A model generated the notes under the pieces. It ran no database searches and was not told the DNA's origin. It saw only the letters and a list, made by a program, of their open reading frames with translations. This document shows positions 15,401-26,133 of a DNA stretch of 64,000 nucleotides, one piece after another. A program made the translations under genes and the position numbers. This DNA comes from Xestospongia muta (Eukaryota > Porifera > Demospongiae > Haplosclerida > Petrosiidae): contig OY848930.1 in NCBI GenBank assembly GCA_963693285.1, positions 5,270,001 through 5,334,000 of the forward strand. The letters are read 5' to 3'. The first letter of the stretch is position 1; each line of letters opens with the position of its first letter.

Positions 15401-17514
15401 TGTTGTATGGGGTTATGTATTAAATGTTGTATGAGGTAATGTATTAAATGTTGTATGTGTTTATGTATTAAATGTTGTACAAGGTAATGTTATTTGTGTT
15501 ACCTTCTGCAAAAGTTATCAAACTTTCCAAATATATACATCTCAGAGAAATCAAATGGTTTCTCATCAGGATGATCTTCTAGACGTTTCTTTGTATGTTG
15601 GAAGCACTGCTGGTATTCTTCATTTAGTTTAAGACACTGTTCCATCTTACAAACTACCTCCTCTCTCTCCTGTTCCCACACCTGATAATGGATGATATAG
15701 TTATGTCTGCATGTAATATCCTTAATGATCTTACCTTATGGTAGCCATTATCAGTAATGTGAGCTCTACAGGCATTGATCATTTGGTTTGTCACTTTAAC
15801 AAAGAGTGCAGTCATACGTTCTGAGTTATTGTAGTAACGAGAATAACTGTTGATCATACGTATGGCATTCATTAATCCTGGAATGGCATCTAACATAGTA
15901 ACCTATAAAATAATACAGATAGGCATATAAATTAATTTTACATATACAACTAGAAGTGACAATTAGAAATATTCACATAGTTAAGTATAAAACACCACAG
16001 GTAGTCAGTACATTACTTAAACATACTGGATTACACTTGTACAATGGTTCACAGTATTTTTCCAGCGTATAAAGAAACTTGACATTATCTTTGGCCTCAT
16101 TTGTGAAGTCTGTGATCTGCAGATCAAGCTCCTTCCAGGTCTATTGGGAAAATAAAAAATTAATAATATTCATAGACTTGCATACAATACATGGTGTGGG
16201 GTAAAGTTAACAATTATAACAATATTTATTAATCTATGAATAAGGTAGTGTTTGGGATACCTTGAGAACTTTAGACTTTGCTGCTACTAATATAGACACC
16301 ACATTTCTACATTGAGGACTCTTAACACAAGCTGTTAAAGAGTCAAAACGTGCAAGACGTTTCTTCCAGTGATTCAATTCAGCTTTAGGTCCAACATCAT
16401 CAGCTTCTTTACGCATCTGCTCTGACTCTGTTAATATCTATGCACACACATATAAGAGAAAGATATGTTAAAGAATTAAATAAACTATAAATTACCTGTT
16501 CTATTTCTTTACACCACATCAATGCACAAGACTCTGCTTCTTCCACCATCTCTGGTACTCCGGCAGCTGCTATAGCTTCAGATGGAGATGAGATAGCAGC
16601 AAGGGAAGGATTTGAACAAGGAGATAGTTTGGCTGCATCTGAAATACTTGCTCTAGCATTAGCTATTACTGCCACAAAACCATCTAGTTTTCCTAGAAAC
16701 GTTTCCTTGGCAACATGTCCAGAGATATTCTTTGATAGCTCTCCCCAGTTAGTTTGCTCTTTAAGAGCGGGTACAAAGACATTTTGTAACAATGTTTCCA
16801 CAGCTTCTAGTAGACCTCCACCATTAGATTCAAGAACACCAAAATTTGTATCTTGTGCAATATTAGCTGTTGTTAATGCTTTAAGAGAATTACGAATAAA
16901 AAATAGGCCAAGTCCAGGAAAAGGTTCTTGAGTACCATCAGTAATGTATAAATGTTTTAATGGTTTGCCTGGCTTGCCTAGTGGAGTACACAATACATGC
17001 ATTAAATGTAGTAGCAAACTTTTAATACCTTCTGGTGTTGTTTGAGGAGTTTCTTTATAAAAGAATATTAGACTTTTTGGACCATTTGCTGCAAAGAATG
17101 CGTCCATCAATTCAATCTGCAAAGCATTAATACAAAGTTATATTTATGCATCCATTCCCTTTGCATATATGTCCATTTTCTTACTTGGTTTCCTTCCAGC
17201 ATAAACTCCTCGACTTCTGCATCCTCCATATCCAACTTGGTTGCTATGGATGCAAACAGATGTTGATGACGACTGTCCAATGTTCCTCGTTTTGCTTCCT
17301 TTTCTTCTTTTAATTTTTGCTGCAAGAATCAATAGAAACAGATAAAAATTATATACACACATACTTGTCTGTCCTTGATATGGTCACTATTTACGATACT
17401 GTGTCGTCCTTTTCTTTTCTCTAGAGCTTGATCTCTACGTAAATGCTTTCGAGTTACAGCTACTTTTGAAGATTTTCGAGAGGGGACTTCCTGTTTGTCC
17501 TGACTCTCAGCCAT
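488..17514 (-). CDS. DNAH5: Axonemal outer-arm dynein heavy chain, DNAH5/DNAH8 type (complete, about 48 exons)
   Basis: Motor subunit of the ciliary outer dynein arm, which turns ATP hydrolysis into microtubule sliding. The start [10 protein letters not shown] lies at 17514. The N-terminal tail, linker, six AAA modules and C-terminal domain are collinear with vertebrate DNAH5/DNAH8, ending in ALLCDIK and a stop at 488-490. Four P-loops are visible: GPAGTGKT (AAA1, split by an intron), GPSGAGKT (AAA2), GEQGTAKT (AAA3) and GVGGSGKQ (AAA4). The stalk coiled coils and microtubule-binding domain follow. I count roughly 47 introns, mostly 45-70 bp, which leaves about 4,600 codons, close to human DNAH5. 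The largest exons (4654-6211 and 7172-9078, approximately) carry AAA2-AAA4 and the stalk. No frameshift or missing motif was seen. DNAH5 and DNAH8 are vertebrate co-orthologues, so this is probably pro-orthologous to both. It shares a 128-bp divergent promoter with the protease at 17643. Confidence 0.95.
4670..5623 (-). other. Dynein stalk coiled coils and microtubule-binding domain
   Basis: On the minus strand, about 5623 to 5306 encodes a heptad-rich, Lys/Glu/Ala-rich helix (stalk CC1). About 5278 to 4901 encodes the microtubule-binding domain, including [17 protein letters not shown], and about 4930 to 4670 the returning CC2 helix. Order and spacing match axonemal heavy chains. The whole stalk lies in one uninterrupted exon. 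Confidence 0.85.
6368..6391 (-). other. Dynein AAA4 Walker A (GVGGSGKQ)
   Basis: This codes for GVGGSGKQ followed by [12 protein letters not shown], the usual AAA4 P-loop of axonemal dyneins, with Gln in place of Thr/Ser after the Lys. Confidence 0.9.
7715..7738 (-). other. Dynein AAA3 Walker A (GEQGTAKT)
   Basis: This codes for GEQGTAKT, the AAA3 P-loop. It is followed by VIIQGY and later by the AAA3 Walker B region FIDDVNMP. Confidence 0.9.
8717..8740 (-). other. Dynein AAA2 Walker A (GPSGAGKT)
   Basis: This codes for GPSGAGKT of AAA2, preceded by [12 protein letters not shown]. It lies in the same long exon as AAA3. Confidence 0.9.
9663..9740 (-). other. Dynein AAA1 catalytic P-loop GPAGTGKT, interrupted by an intron
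   Basis: The main ATPase P-loop is split. GPA plus the first base of the second Gly lies at 9740-9731, and the rest of Gly plus TGKT at 9676-9663. A 54-bp intron (9677-9730, minus-strand GTAAGTTC ... CAG) sits between them. Splicing restores the canonical GPAGTGKTE. Confidence 0.85.
15388..15490. repeat. Minisatellite in a dynein intron (about 26-bp unit x 4)
   Basis: Units of the form ATGTTGTATGRGGTWATGTA followed by TTAA repeat about four times inside the dynein intron that spans roughly 15384-15503. Confidence 0.7.
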
Positions 17515-17642
17515 TATTAACTGCAGAGAAGGAGTAAAGGCAAATAGCGCCCTAAAAAGTAGTGAGCCCCACCCTAAAAGTGGACAAAGACGAGTCACAC
17601 CCAGATTTTAGTTGAACCACACCTCTCAATCTACACTTTGCA
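17515..17642. promoter_or_regulatory. Divergent promoter between the dynein and cathepsin genes
   Basis: Only 128 bp separate the two opposed start codons (minus-strand ATG at 17514, plus-strand ATG at 17643), so the segment must hold both 5' UTRs and both promoters. It is GC-richer than the introns and contains a CCACACC element near 17622. No TATA box is evident. Confidence 0.5.
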
Positions 17643-18533
17643 ATGTCTGCTTTTTTATTTGTCTCTCTTTTCTCTTCCATTTTAGTTGCTGTACAGTCTA
17701 TTGGCTGTTACAAAGAAGTGCCAGGACCATGGCCTAGTGTAGTATTAACCAAGATTCCTCATCAATACATCAATACTGCTGATCTACCAGCTAACTTTGA
17801 TTGGCGTAATGTTAACAATACATGTTATGTCTCTCCTCCTACTAACCAGTTAATACCCTATCCATGTGGATCATGCTGGGCTCATGCAGCCACAGGTGCT
17901 CTAACAGATCGATTTATTATTGCTACCAAAGGACAAGTAGCAATGCCACATTTATCTATGCAAGCACTGTTAGATTGTGGTGAAGGGACCAGCATTGGTG
18001 ATCTTGGTAGCTGTAGTGGAGGGAGTGATATTAAAGCATATGAATTCATTCATAAATATGGCATTACCGATGTTACCTGTTCTCCTTATATGGGTGTCAC
18101 CTCTACTAATTGGGCTGAGGGGGTAACTTGTCCAGAACGGATGTGTAAGCAATGTGATATACACGGATCATGTCGTCTTATTAATGGGACAAAATATTAC
18201 ATAATGGAGTTTGGTTCAATCCTAGGTGAAGATGAAATGATGACAGAGATATATGCTCGAGGCCCTATAGCTTGTCATGTGTATGCTCATAGTCCAGCTT
18301 TCCTGGATTATACCAATGGGATAATATCAGACCCTACTGACTATGGCTATACCACTCATGTTGTCGTGGTAACTGGATGGGGTGTGGATGCTAAAGGAAC
18401 TAAATATTGGATAGGACGTAACTCATTTGGTACCTCATGGGGAGAAGTGGGTTGGTTTAAACTGGAACGAGGAAAGAATACATTGGATATAGAACGTCAT
18501 AATTGTACATGGGCAGTGCCCAAGCTGATGTGA
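17643..18533 (+). CDS. CTSZ: Cathepsin Z/X-like papain-family cysteine protease, intronless
   Basis: A 296-residue secreted or lysosomal C1A protease. Residues 1-20 form a signal peptide (FLFVSLFSSILVAVQS), followed by a short propeptide and a mature start near LPANFDWRNV. Catalytic residues are visible: the oxyanion Gln69 in NQLIPYPCGSCWAH, nucleophile Cys78, His239 in YTTHVVVVTGWG and Asn260 in WIGRNSFGTSWGE. The insertion before CGSCW and the overall length (human CTSZ is 303 residues) point to cathepsin Z rather than L or B. The family mini-loop His-Ile-Pro, which in human cathepsin Z anchors the substrate C-terminus for carboxypeptidase action, reads Leu70-Ile-Pro here, so that activity may be altered. 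The gene has no introns in an intron-rich setting, which suggests an old retrocopy. It shares a short divergent promoter with the dynein gene. Confidence 0.9.
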   Translation: MSAFLFVSLFSSILVAVQSIGCYKEVPGPWPSVVLTKIPHQYINTADLPANFDWRNVNNTCYVSPPTNQLIPYPCGSCWAHAATGALTDRFIIATKGQVAMPHLSMQALLDCGEGTSIGDLGSCSGGSDIKAYEFIHKYGITDVTCSPYMGVTSTNWAEGVTCPERMCKQCDIHGSCRLINGTKYYIMEFGSILGEDEMMTEIYARGPIACHVYAHSPAFLDYTNGIISDPTDYGYTTHVVVVTGWGVDAKGTKYWIGRNSFGTSWGEVGWFKLERGKNTLDIERHNCTWAVPKLM

Positions 18534-18543
18534 TCACTTGATC

Positions 18544-18612
18544 ATGTGTTGTTTGCTACAAACATCAATATTCAAGATTATGTGTTGTTTGCTACAAATA
18601 TCAATATTCAAA
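18544..18612. repeat. Tandem duplication in the cathepsin 3' UTR
   Basis: Two near-identical copies of a block of about 33 bp (ATGTGTTGTTTGCTACAAAY followed by ATCAATATTCAA) sit side by side, starting 11 bp after the stop codon. One substitution separates most of their length. AATAAA follows near 18661. Confidence 0.8.
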
Positions 18613-18703
18613 ATATCATTAAATAGTTGTATTTTTCATATGCAATATTTATTAAAATCAAATAAATTATGTTGATATAGCTGCACACCTGTACTTAATT
18701 CCA

Positions 18704-21700
18704 CTACTTAATATTAGCTCCGGGAGGAGAAGGAGTGAGACTGTTGCTGAACGAACCACTCCTCAATAAAGGTTGGTAATGTTTATCTCGGAACACTTCA
18801 TTTACTGTTACCTAGGCAACCAAAAGAAAGTCAATTTTAGATGCATGTCTTACATACAAACTTACATTCATAAACACTTCCTCTAAAGTGGTTTGAGAAA
18901 TGGAATAATCTAAGATCAATGAGGAAATCTGACTCTCATTTTCAAGAACTTTAAAAAATGGTATCAAATCAGCTTGACTATAGAAACACAGCTTATTAAT
19001 TATTCATGATAATAAAGTTTGAACTGACCAATCAGGTGGGAGATTATAAAGTAATAAAAAACCATTCTCAACTTCCAATGGATCACTCTTCAGAGTAACT
19101 CCTATAAAAAGCAGACTAATAACTATAAACCACACCTATTAATCAATTAACCTGTTAACTGGGTATTGACTAAGTCCATTATTGGTTGGACACTGTCCCC
19201 ACGTACAACAAGTTCAATGTTATAACCAGCAAACCGGTTTTTCAGGTTTACAGATGTACCTAATACTCTATAAGAAACAATTATAATCCATCTAGCAAGC
19301 CATTATCTATACATCCATACCTAAGCTGGCCATTGGCCATTATTGCAATGTTATCTCCTAATATATCTGCTTCTTCCATTGAATGAGTGGTCATAATAGT
19401 TACTCGATTGACTTTCTTTTCCAAAATTAAATTCCAAATATTTCGTCTAATTTTAGGATCCATACCAGTAGTTGGTTCGTCTAAATAACAGAGATATCTT
19501 AGCCACACCTACTTACTATCCCTAATTAATACCTAAAAAGACGACACGAGGATCTCCGAGGAAGGACATAGCAACACTGAGTCTTCTCTTCATACCACCA
19601 CTAAATGTTCCTACTCGATAATCAGCCACCTACATTTCATATGATACTCATGCTAAGTCATGTGACACTCACATGATCTAGTTGAACTTGTTCTAGTAGT
19701 GAGAATATTTCTCTTTCTACACAATGTTTGGGTACACCTTTCATACCAGCAAATAACTCCATGTGTTCTCGAGCAGTCAGATCATTCCAGAGTATGTCAT
19801 GCTATAAGTGAACAAAACATTTAAGCTAAAATATTAAAGTGTAAATAACAATTTTAAAGTGAAAATAACAATTTTTCAAAAACATTAAAGTGAAAACAAT
19901 ACAACTATTTACCTGAGGACACACCCCCAACATACTCCGTATATCATCAAGGTTTCTTGAAACACTAGCTCCATAAAAAAAGGCATCACCTATCATAATA
20001 TTAATATAATTAATATGACTAAATTAATAGGGCTATACCCTCATCTGGATATAATAGCCCAGTTAACATATTAATTGTTGTCGATTTACCAGCACCATTA
20101 TGACCTAAAGAGAGAAGAGGTAATGTGATGGTGTCTTGACCACACCCACCTAATAGTGCTAATATTTGGTGCTCATGTACAGTAAGAGATAAATGATCGA
20201 CAGCTGGAGGAAGCGAACGTCTACATATCACTCCTGAATAAAATATCTGTACATTAATAGGATATTATTAGTAAATTATTAGGATATTATAGGATATTAC
20301 TTTAGTCAGGCCATTTATTTCAAATGATGAGGATTCATTAGATGCCCCATAATTATTGTCCTAAAATAAAACAATAATTCACAAAAACTAATCAATGAGT
20401 TGTACCCCAGGTCTTGTCATGAGAGGATCTTGTTCTGTCGTCACTCTATCATCAATATCTTCTGTAGGACGTGAGTATCCAGAAAGACGACGATGTCTAC
20501 TTTGAGATTTACAACCATCAAACCAATAAGAGGGTTTCAAGAAGAAAGTCCTACAAGTAGCCATGAATTACGATTAGCCATTATCTACTACATTATCTCC
20601 TTACAATTTCCTAGGGATCCCGTGGTTACCAGGAATAACATTATCCAAATACCAAAACAAGACTCCGTAAAATAATGCATTAGCTACTAACAATAAAAAT
20701 GATACGTATGTTTCTGGAAGGTAATGCTATAGGAGGGTACAAAGGGGTCAACAAAAGGTCAAAGGTCAATATCATATTTACTATGCTTGATGTGGCTCCT
20801 GTTGAATTAAAGTCAAACACAATGACTTTCCTTTCTTCAAACAATTGTTTCCATCCGTAATCTGATTGGTCAGAGGTCACATGACAGTCTAAGAATTATT
20901 ATTTAACTTACGATAAGGAATCTGTGGAAGACCATTGCTATCAGTATCACTAGCAGCTAGTCCAATGTCAGCCATAGCTTTAGACTAATGGATAAATAAA
21001 AAAAAGTAAAATGGACAAATGATTAAGGTAAAATGGATGAATAGATAATAAAATGGATAGATAAATTGTAAAATGGATAACTAGATTTACCAGATGAAAT
21101 GGAGGTAAAAAGGACAGTACATAAACTAGTGGTTTAACATATACATAGAGCTGAGTCAGCAAAAATGGATTGCCTATAAAATTAAAATTAGTTATAACAA
21201 TATTATAAAGTCATGTGACCTACCAAGAAGTGAAATAATTATAAGACCAATTACAAAAACCATCATACCCACTGATACTAAAATGGAATAAATATCAGTA
21301 TGTGTGTGTGTGTGTGTGAAAGAGAGAGAGAGAGAGATACCTGCCATTTTAATAGTTCCAATAAAGACACTAGCAAAGAATGCTAATGGTACCATACTTG
21401 CACTATATACAAAGAACAGTACTATAGAAAGAAATATGATCACATTATTATATATAATGACACACCCACTTACAAAAATTAATTATAATATTAGTATTGA
21501 AGAAATATTTCAGTTGACAAGCATATCCACTAACCATTAGTACACAAGTTGATAAGAATGCAATAACAAAACCAGTTATTGTCCTATAAACAGGTTTGAA
21601 AAACAGGTTTACAAATAATGACTTACCAAGCAACCCAATATACGGAATCCTTCAATCCAGTAAGCTTTAGTCCTTGACGTAATTTGAGGTCTTTTTCTGA

Positions 21701-22951
21701 CACCACATTGTATAACATCATTACAAACTAATATTAATAGTTAATTAACTATTAATTTAACTATAATTAATTAACCTGGAATGTTATAGCACAAAATAAA
21801 AAGACAGTAGCGCCTTGAGCCTTTATAAACAACATTACTGGATAATCCTGTTTGTAAATCAAGTATTTCAAACCTGTTTAGCTTCTACAGATTCTTGTTG
21901 ATATAATTTTGGAAATGTTTGTGTCTGTACTGTAATATTAACATGTGATTTGTTAAGTACTCGAGCAATAAATACTTGATCTAATGCCAATTGGATTTCT
22001 AATAGAAAAACCAGTTTGGTAATTCTTGTTAAACTTGTTTCTCTAACTGGACTGACCATTTCTACCATCTGGTTTGTTTGGTGATCCAAATACCAGTTGT
22101 TGTATTTTGAGGGCTCTAGTTGCATTATACATAATAGTGTAGTTCAGTTTGATATTACCAAGACTATATAAAATAAACCATGAATAAATCCCTGTCATTA
22201 TATATATTTAATTACCTGCGATTATAATTACACTCAGTAAATATTATTGCCTTTATAAAGATAGATATAAGGTGTTTTAATATCATCAACTTACAGCTTG
22301 TGTTTGGTTAGGTTTAAATTTGTTCAAACCCTTAGTGACATTACCACTTATTAGATCATTGTCAAGGTATATTTCTATTTGGTCAGATGGAAGATTACTA
22401 ACTGCAAGAGGAGGGGTTTGGTCATTTGATTAGTAGGTGTGGCTTTATGATATGTATATACCTTTAGCAAAATCATCCATGAGAGTGTTAACACAACCTT
22501 TAGCATCATCATTTAGATTAAAATGTTCCAAATAGTTGAATGGAGATGACAAGTCCTATAAGATTTCAAATGTTAGTCATGTTACTATAGTAACACACTC
22601 ACCACACCGAACACCAATAGTGTAGTACAAGTTTTGCCATTCCACCCCTATAATATTAATATATAATTAGTACAAATCATGTGAAAATCACCTGACAAAC
22701 AGGCAGATGTTTAATAGTCACTGATGGAGGATCAGTAACATTTTCAAGTCCTTGAGGTAGAAAACTCAACAACGTAACCAGTACCAAGAAGAAACATGGC
22801 GCCAAGAGTTGAAGGAGAGTAGATTTCCAGCTACGAATCTAGAGAAAGACAAACTAACAGTGAGCTAACAAAATATTAGTAATGAACATACCATAAATAG
22901 CCAGTTTTTCCATAAGAGTAGTCTTAGCTGTCTTATTCTGCCAGCAGCCAT
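18704..22951 (-). CDS. ABC transporter, subfamily A-like, half-size (one membrane domain, one NBD)
   Basis: Probable lipid or amphiphile transporter in a membrane. The start [20 protein letters not shown] (22951) is the typical ABCA N-terminal signature, followed by the first transmembrane helix and a large glycosylated loop (22000-22800). Further membrane helices lie at about 20700-21650. The single nucleotide-binding domain has Walker [10 protein letters not shown] (20060-20110, rebuilt across a 50-bp intron), Q-loop CPQ, signature [10 protein letters not shown], Walker B and D-loop DEPTTGMDP, and the switch motif [10 protein letters not shown]. The C-terminus follows the family-typical [10 protein letters not shown] and stops at 18704-18706. 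Animal ABCA proteins usually have two such halves; only one is present, and no second half lies nearby. Introns are mostly 40-120 bp. Individual exon joins in the membrane part are less certain than the NBD. Confidence 0.85.
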
Positions 22952-23100
22952 TACTGTATCATATGACTGTTACGTAAAAAGTTGACAGTTATCACGTGTT
23001 TAAAGTTTACGGAAATATGCGGAAACATTCTAAAATTTATACAGAAATAATATGGGTTTAAAGTAGCAAGTTCCGTATACTTTCATAGCACGTGGGCAAA
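22952..23100. promoter_or_regulatory. Divergent ABCA/PFDN4 promoter with a shared block
   Basis: This 149-bp gap between opposed starts contains a block at 23005-23080 (TTTACGGAAA ... GGAAACATTCTAWAATTTRT ... TTCCGTATAC). The block recurs upstream of TEFM/PIP4P at 40466-40541. A CACGTGGG box at 23090-23097 sits just before the PFDN4 ATG, and an ATCACGTG box lies at about 22991. Confidence 0.5.
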
Positions 23101-23868
23101 ATGGCAACTGGAAAGAAAGTTAGTGTCTACCAATAATACAGATATATTTTTATCGTATTATTAGGAAGTAAGAGAGGATATGGTAGTATTATATGAAGAC
23201 CAACAGAAAATAAATTTATTTGCAAAGAAAAATTCTCTGCTCAATGACATCAAAGAACAGATAACTCAAAAGGAGGTACAATCTTTATAACTCAGAGGCT
23301 AGTACTATCATTTTTATAGAAAGATTACCAAAATGTAGAGGATGCTGCAGACGAACTGATACTAATTGATGATGACCAGTTAATACCATATCCTTGTAGA
23401 TACCCTTCATATGTACACTGGTATTATACCCCATACATACACCCCTCATATGTACATAGAAGTACATATATTCCTTATATACACATAAAGTACATATATC
23501 CTTTATAGAAATACACACATCCATCACGTGTACATATGAGTACATACATAGGAGTACATACTCCTTATGTGTACATAGTACATATACCCTTCATATGTAC
23601 GTGATTTTCCTTAATATCCCAATACATATGAGATTGGTGAGGTATTTGTTCAACTAACAGGAGAAGAAGCTCAACAAAGATTAGAGGAATATAAACAAGA
23701 ACTGCAACGGCAACTAGACGAACTGAAGACACAGGTTAAAAAAACCAGTTTGACTAGTTTCTATTCCTATTAATATAGGCTAGTGAAGTAGAAGACATAT
23801 TGAAACAAGTGAAGTCACAATTATATGCCAAATTTGGAGACAACATCAATCTTGAAGCTCCAGACTAG
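23101..23868 (+). CDS. PFDN4: Prefoldin subunit 4
   Basis: Beta-type subunit of the hexameric prefoldin chaperone, which hands nascent actin and tubulin to the CCT chaperonin in the cytosol. Five exons give about 131 residues. The N-terminal coiled coil contains LYEDQQKINLFAKKN, the central hairpin reads LIPYEIGEVFV, and the C-terminus reads LYAKFGDNINLEAPD, all collinear with human PFDN4 (134 residues). Introns are 23119-23164, 23276-23319, 23388-23625 and 23735-23778. The third cannot be joined in frame with GT-AG ends. Using AT-AC ends restores the conserved IPYEIGEVF, so it is a U12-type intron. The gene is head to head with ABCA and tail to tail with CEP72, with 49 bp between stops. Confidence 0.92.
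23388..23625 (+). other. AT-AC U12-type intron in PFDN4
   Basis: The donor is ATATCCTTGT, matching the U12 consensus ATATCCTT. The branch-site match TTTTCCTTAAT lies at 23605-23615, with its adenosines 11-12 nt before the terminal AC at 23624-23625. Removal gives CC|ATATGAGATTGG, which encodes PYEIG. The interior is filled with diverged CATATGTACATA repeats. Confidence 0.88.
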
Positions 23869-23917
23869 TTTAATTATAAAAGACTAGTTAATAACTTTTA
23901 TGTATTTATTAACTTTA

Positions 23918-25975
23918 TTATAGTCCAAGTTGATCATGAACTAGTTGACGAAGTTGATCATAATTTGTTTGAAGTTGTGAAACTTCTAGTGAGTGACGTT
24001 TTCTAGTATCGTTGAGTTCTTGAAGGAGTTGACTATTACTAGCAATGAGAGATCTAATGTGGGAGATAAAAGATTGAGGGAGGAAGGGGCAGACCAAAGA
24101 TGGAAAGAGATAAAAGAGAGAGAGGCAGACCAGAGATAAGAGAGATATAACATTGAGGGATTTACTTGTGACTTTCTTGTAACATAACTGCTACATTTTG
24201 AAGTTGTTCTGAATGTGATAAAAGTTGAGTAAAATGTTGAGTCACATGATCCAAAGACTCTTGCATACATTGTTGTTGACGACTCAAATGTTCTAAAACA
24301 AAATGGACAAATAGCTTAAAATGGACACATATTAACTCACTTATATCTGAATTTAGCTGTGCTATACTTGTATCATGTTCTTTTAAACCACACCCACTAG
24401 ATTCTGTTGTTTGTCGTAGCATGGAATTCTCATGAAGTAAAGTTTGACATTGTTGTTGAAGATTAGTCTTGGGTAGAGCATGTTACCATGACAACACAGT
24501 AGTGTACTAACCATATCTCTGTGAGCTGCTTGAAGTAAATTTTGTAATTCTTTGTATTTTATTTCATTTTCTGTTTTATTTTCTACCTTTATTTGTTCAG
24601 AGGGCTGTATAAATTAAATGCCCCTACAGTTAATATCAATTAATATAATTATATATACCTCTGGTCTTTTATGAGCTGTTTCTATGGTAACAGGATTAGT
24701 GTCTACTGGATAGTTACGACTTTTATCTGGATGAGGAGTAAAGTGGATCATAGGTTGAGGTGGTAGCTCGTTAAAGGGGGTGTGACCAAAGGGAGATCTA
24801 GAAGCTATATTTCAATATTAGGTTTAACAATGTGTCTTACTTAGGTTGCTGTTTAGTGTCTGATTTTTTCTTTTTTGAAGATGTAGGTGTTTTCTTGACA
24901 GTCTTTCGTTTATTTTCACTGACAGATCGAGAAAATAATGTATCTCCTTTTTCAGCAAATAATGTCAATAACTCCATTGTATCAGCACCTAAACCTACAA
25001 GAAATAATGACATCATCATGACATCATTCATATACCTGATCTTAATGGAGCAATCGATTGAGTCAATGCCACTCTCGCTTGTGTAGCAGTACTATAGGAG
25101 AATATACATGGACATGGACATTATGTTATACATACGTATTAACAGTGGAGTCTGGAGGTGGAGTTTGTTGTTGTTTTTTATATATACTTTTATCAAGTTC
25201 ATAAGCCTAAAGACAAATAAAATATTATTATAATAAAATGTTATAAACCTGGTCTGTATCAAAGTGCATCAAGGCTGCCTTCCTTTCTTCATCAGTTACT
25301 GCTCTGTCATCTGAAAATATAGTCTTTTGAAGCTCCACCTACTAACCACACCCACCTAATACTCTTAGATGAAGTAACATATGTACAATAAAGAGTCGAT
25401 AGTCTGGTTCGTGTTTTGTTACTGGATTAAGACGCAGGTCAAGCTCCTATCGCATGTGGATTAATTATTACATAAACAATATAATATACCTTTAATTCTG
25501 TATTATGACGTAATCTAAATATTTCTCTGAGATTAGGAATATTGTTATAGTAGATATTAAGTGTCTCAAGACACTGTAAGTGATCCAGTCCCTATGACCA
25601 TATAAGGATAGTATGAACATAAACTACACGTACCATATATGACCATATATGGTAGTATGAATGTGAAATATATGTACACACCTCTAATGACTCCAGTGCA
25701 TTACGTGACAGATCTAAATGTTTGAGATTAGAGAAGGCGAGTAAAGAACGACCTAAATGTGTAATCTTTTGATGATAAGAACCAGGCAAAGACAAAGAAC
25801 GTACCATATCTAGTGGGCGTGGAATAAATGGGTGTGGTTTACAGATAGTTTTTACAAAAATTAATTATATCAATAATTCAAAATGGCTACCCTCACCAAG
25901 GTTGTCTATTTTGAGGTTGAGTTTTTCTCTTATCCATTGCTCTGATATCACTACAGCTGCTCCTGTTACCGCCAT
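23918..25975 (-). CDS. CEP72: CEP72-like leucine-rich-repeat centrosomal protein
   Basis: In vertebrates CEP72 is a centriolar-satellite and centrosome protein that recruits Kizuna and CEP290. The N-terminus MAVTGAAVVISEQWIREKLN starts at 25975. An LRR block follows, with LSLPGSYHQKITHLGRSL, LKHLDLSRNALESLE, LETLNIYYNNIPNLREIFRL and RLNPVTKHEPDYRLFIVHML, close to human CEP72. A low-complexity Ser/Lys-rich middle (24700-25250) leads to a C-terminal coiled coil (24000-24600) with MLQESHKSLIASNSQLLQEL, again matching CEP72. The stop is TAA at 23918-23920. About ten short introns. LRRC36 is a paralogue in vertebrates, but the C-terminal coiled coil favours CEP72. Confidence 0.85.
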
Positions 25976-26133
25976 TATTTATTGCAGAGACAAAAGGGTT
26001 AATTTCAGTAATAATTTGTCAAAAGCAATAATTAATTAATTAATTAAATATTCATAGTCACTGATAACCCAATGACCTAGAGAATTGCTGACAACAGTTT
26101 TGAATTGTCGTTAATCTGATTAATGTCGAGAAA
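25976..26133. promoter_or_regulatory. Divergent CEP72/PIEZO promoter
   Basis: A 158-bp gap lies between the minus-strand ATG at 25975 and the plus-strand ATG at 26134. It contains the palindromic AATTAATTAATTAATTAAAT near 26030. The shared block seen at two other divergent promoters is not here. Confidence 0.4.

Noticed and set aside
23285..23545. Minus-strand ORF of 86 codons over the PFDN4 third intron
   Set aside because: It is a translation of CATATGTACATA-type repeats in the U12 intron, antisense to PFDN4.
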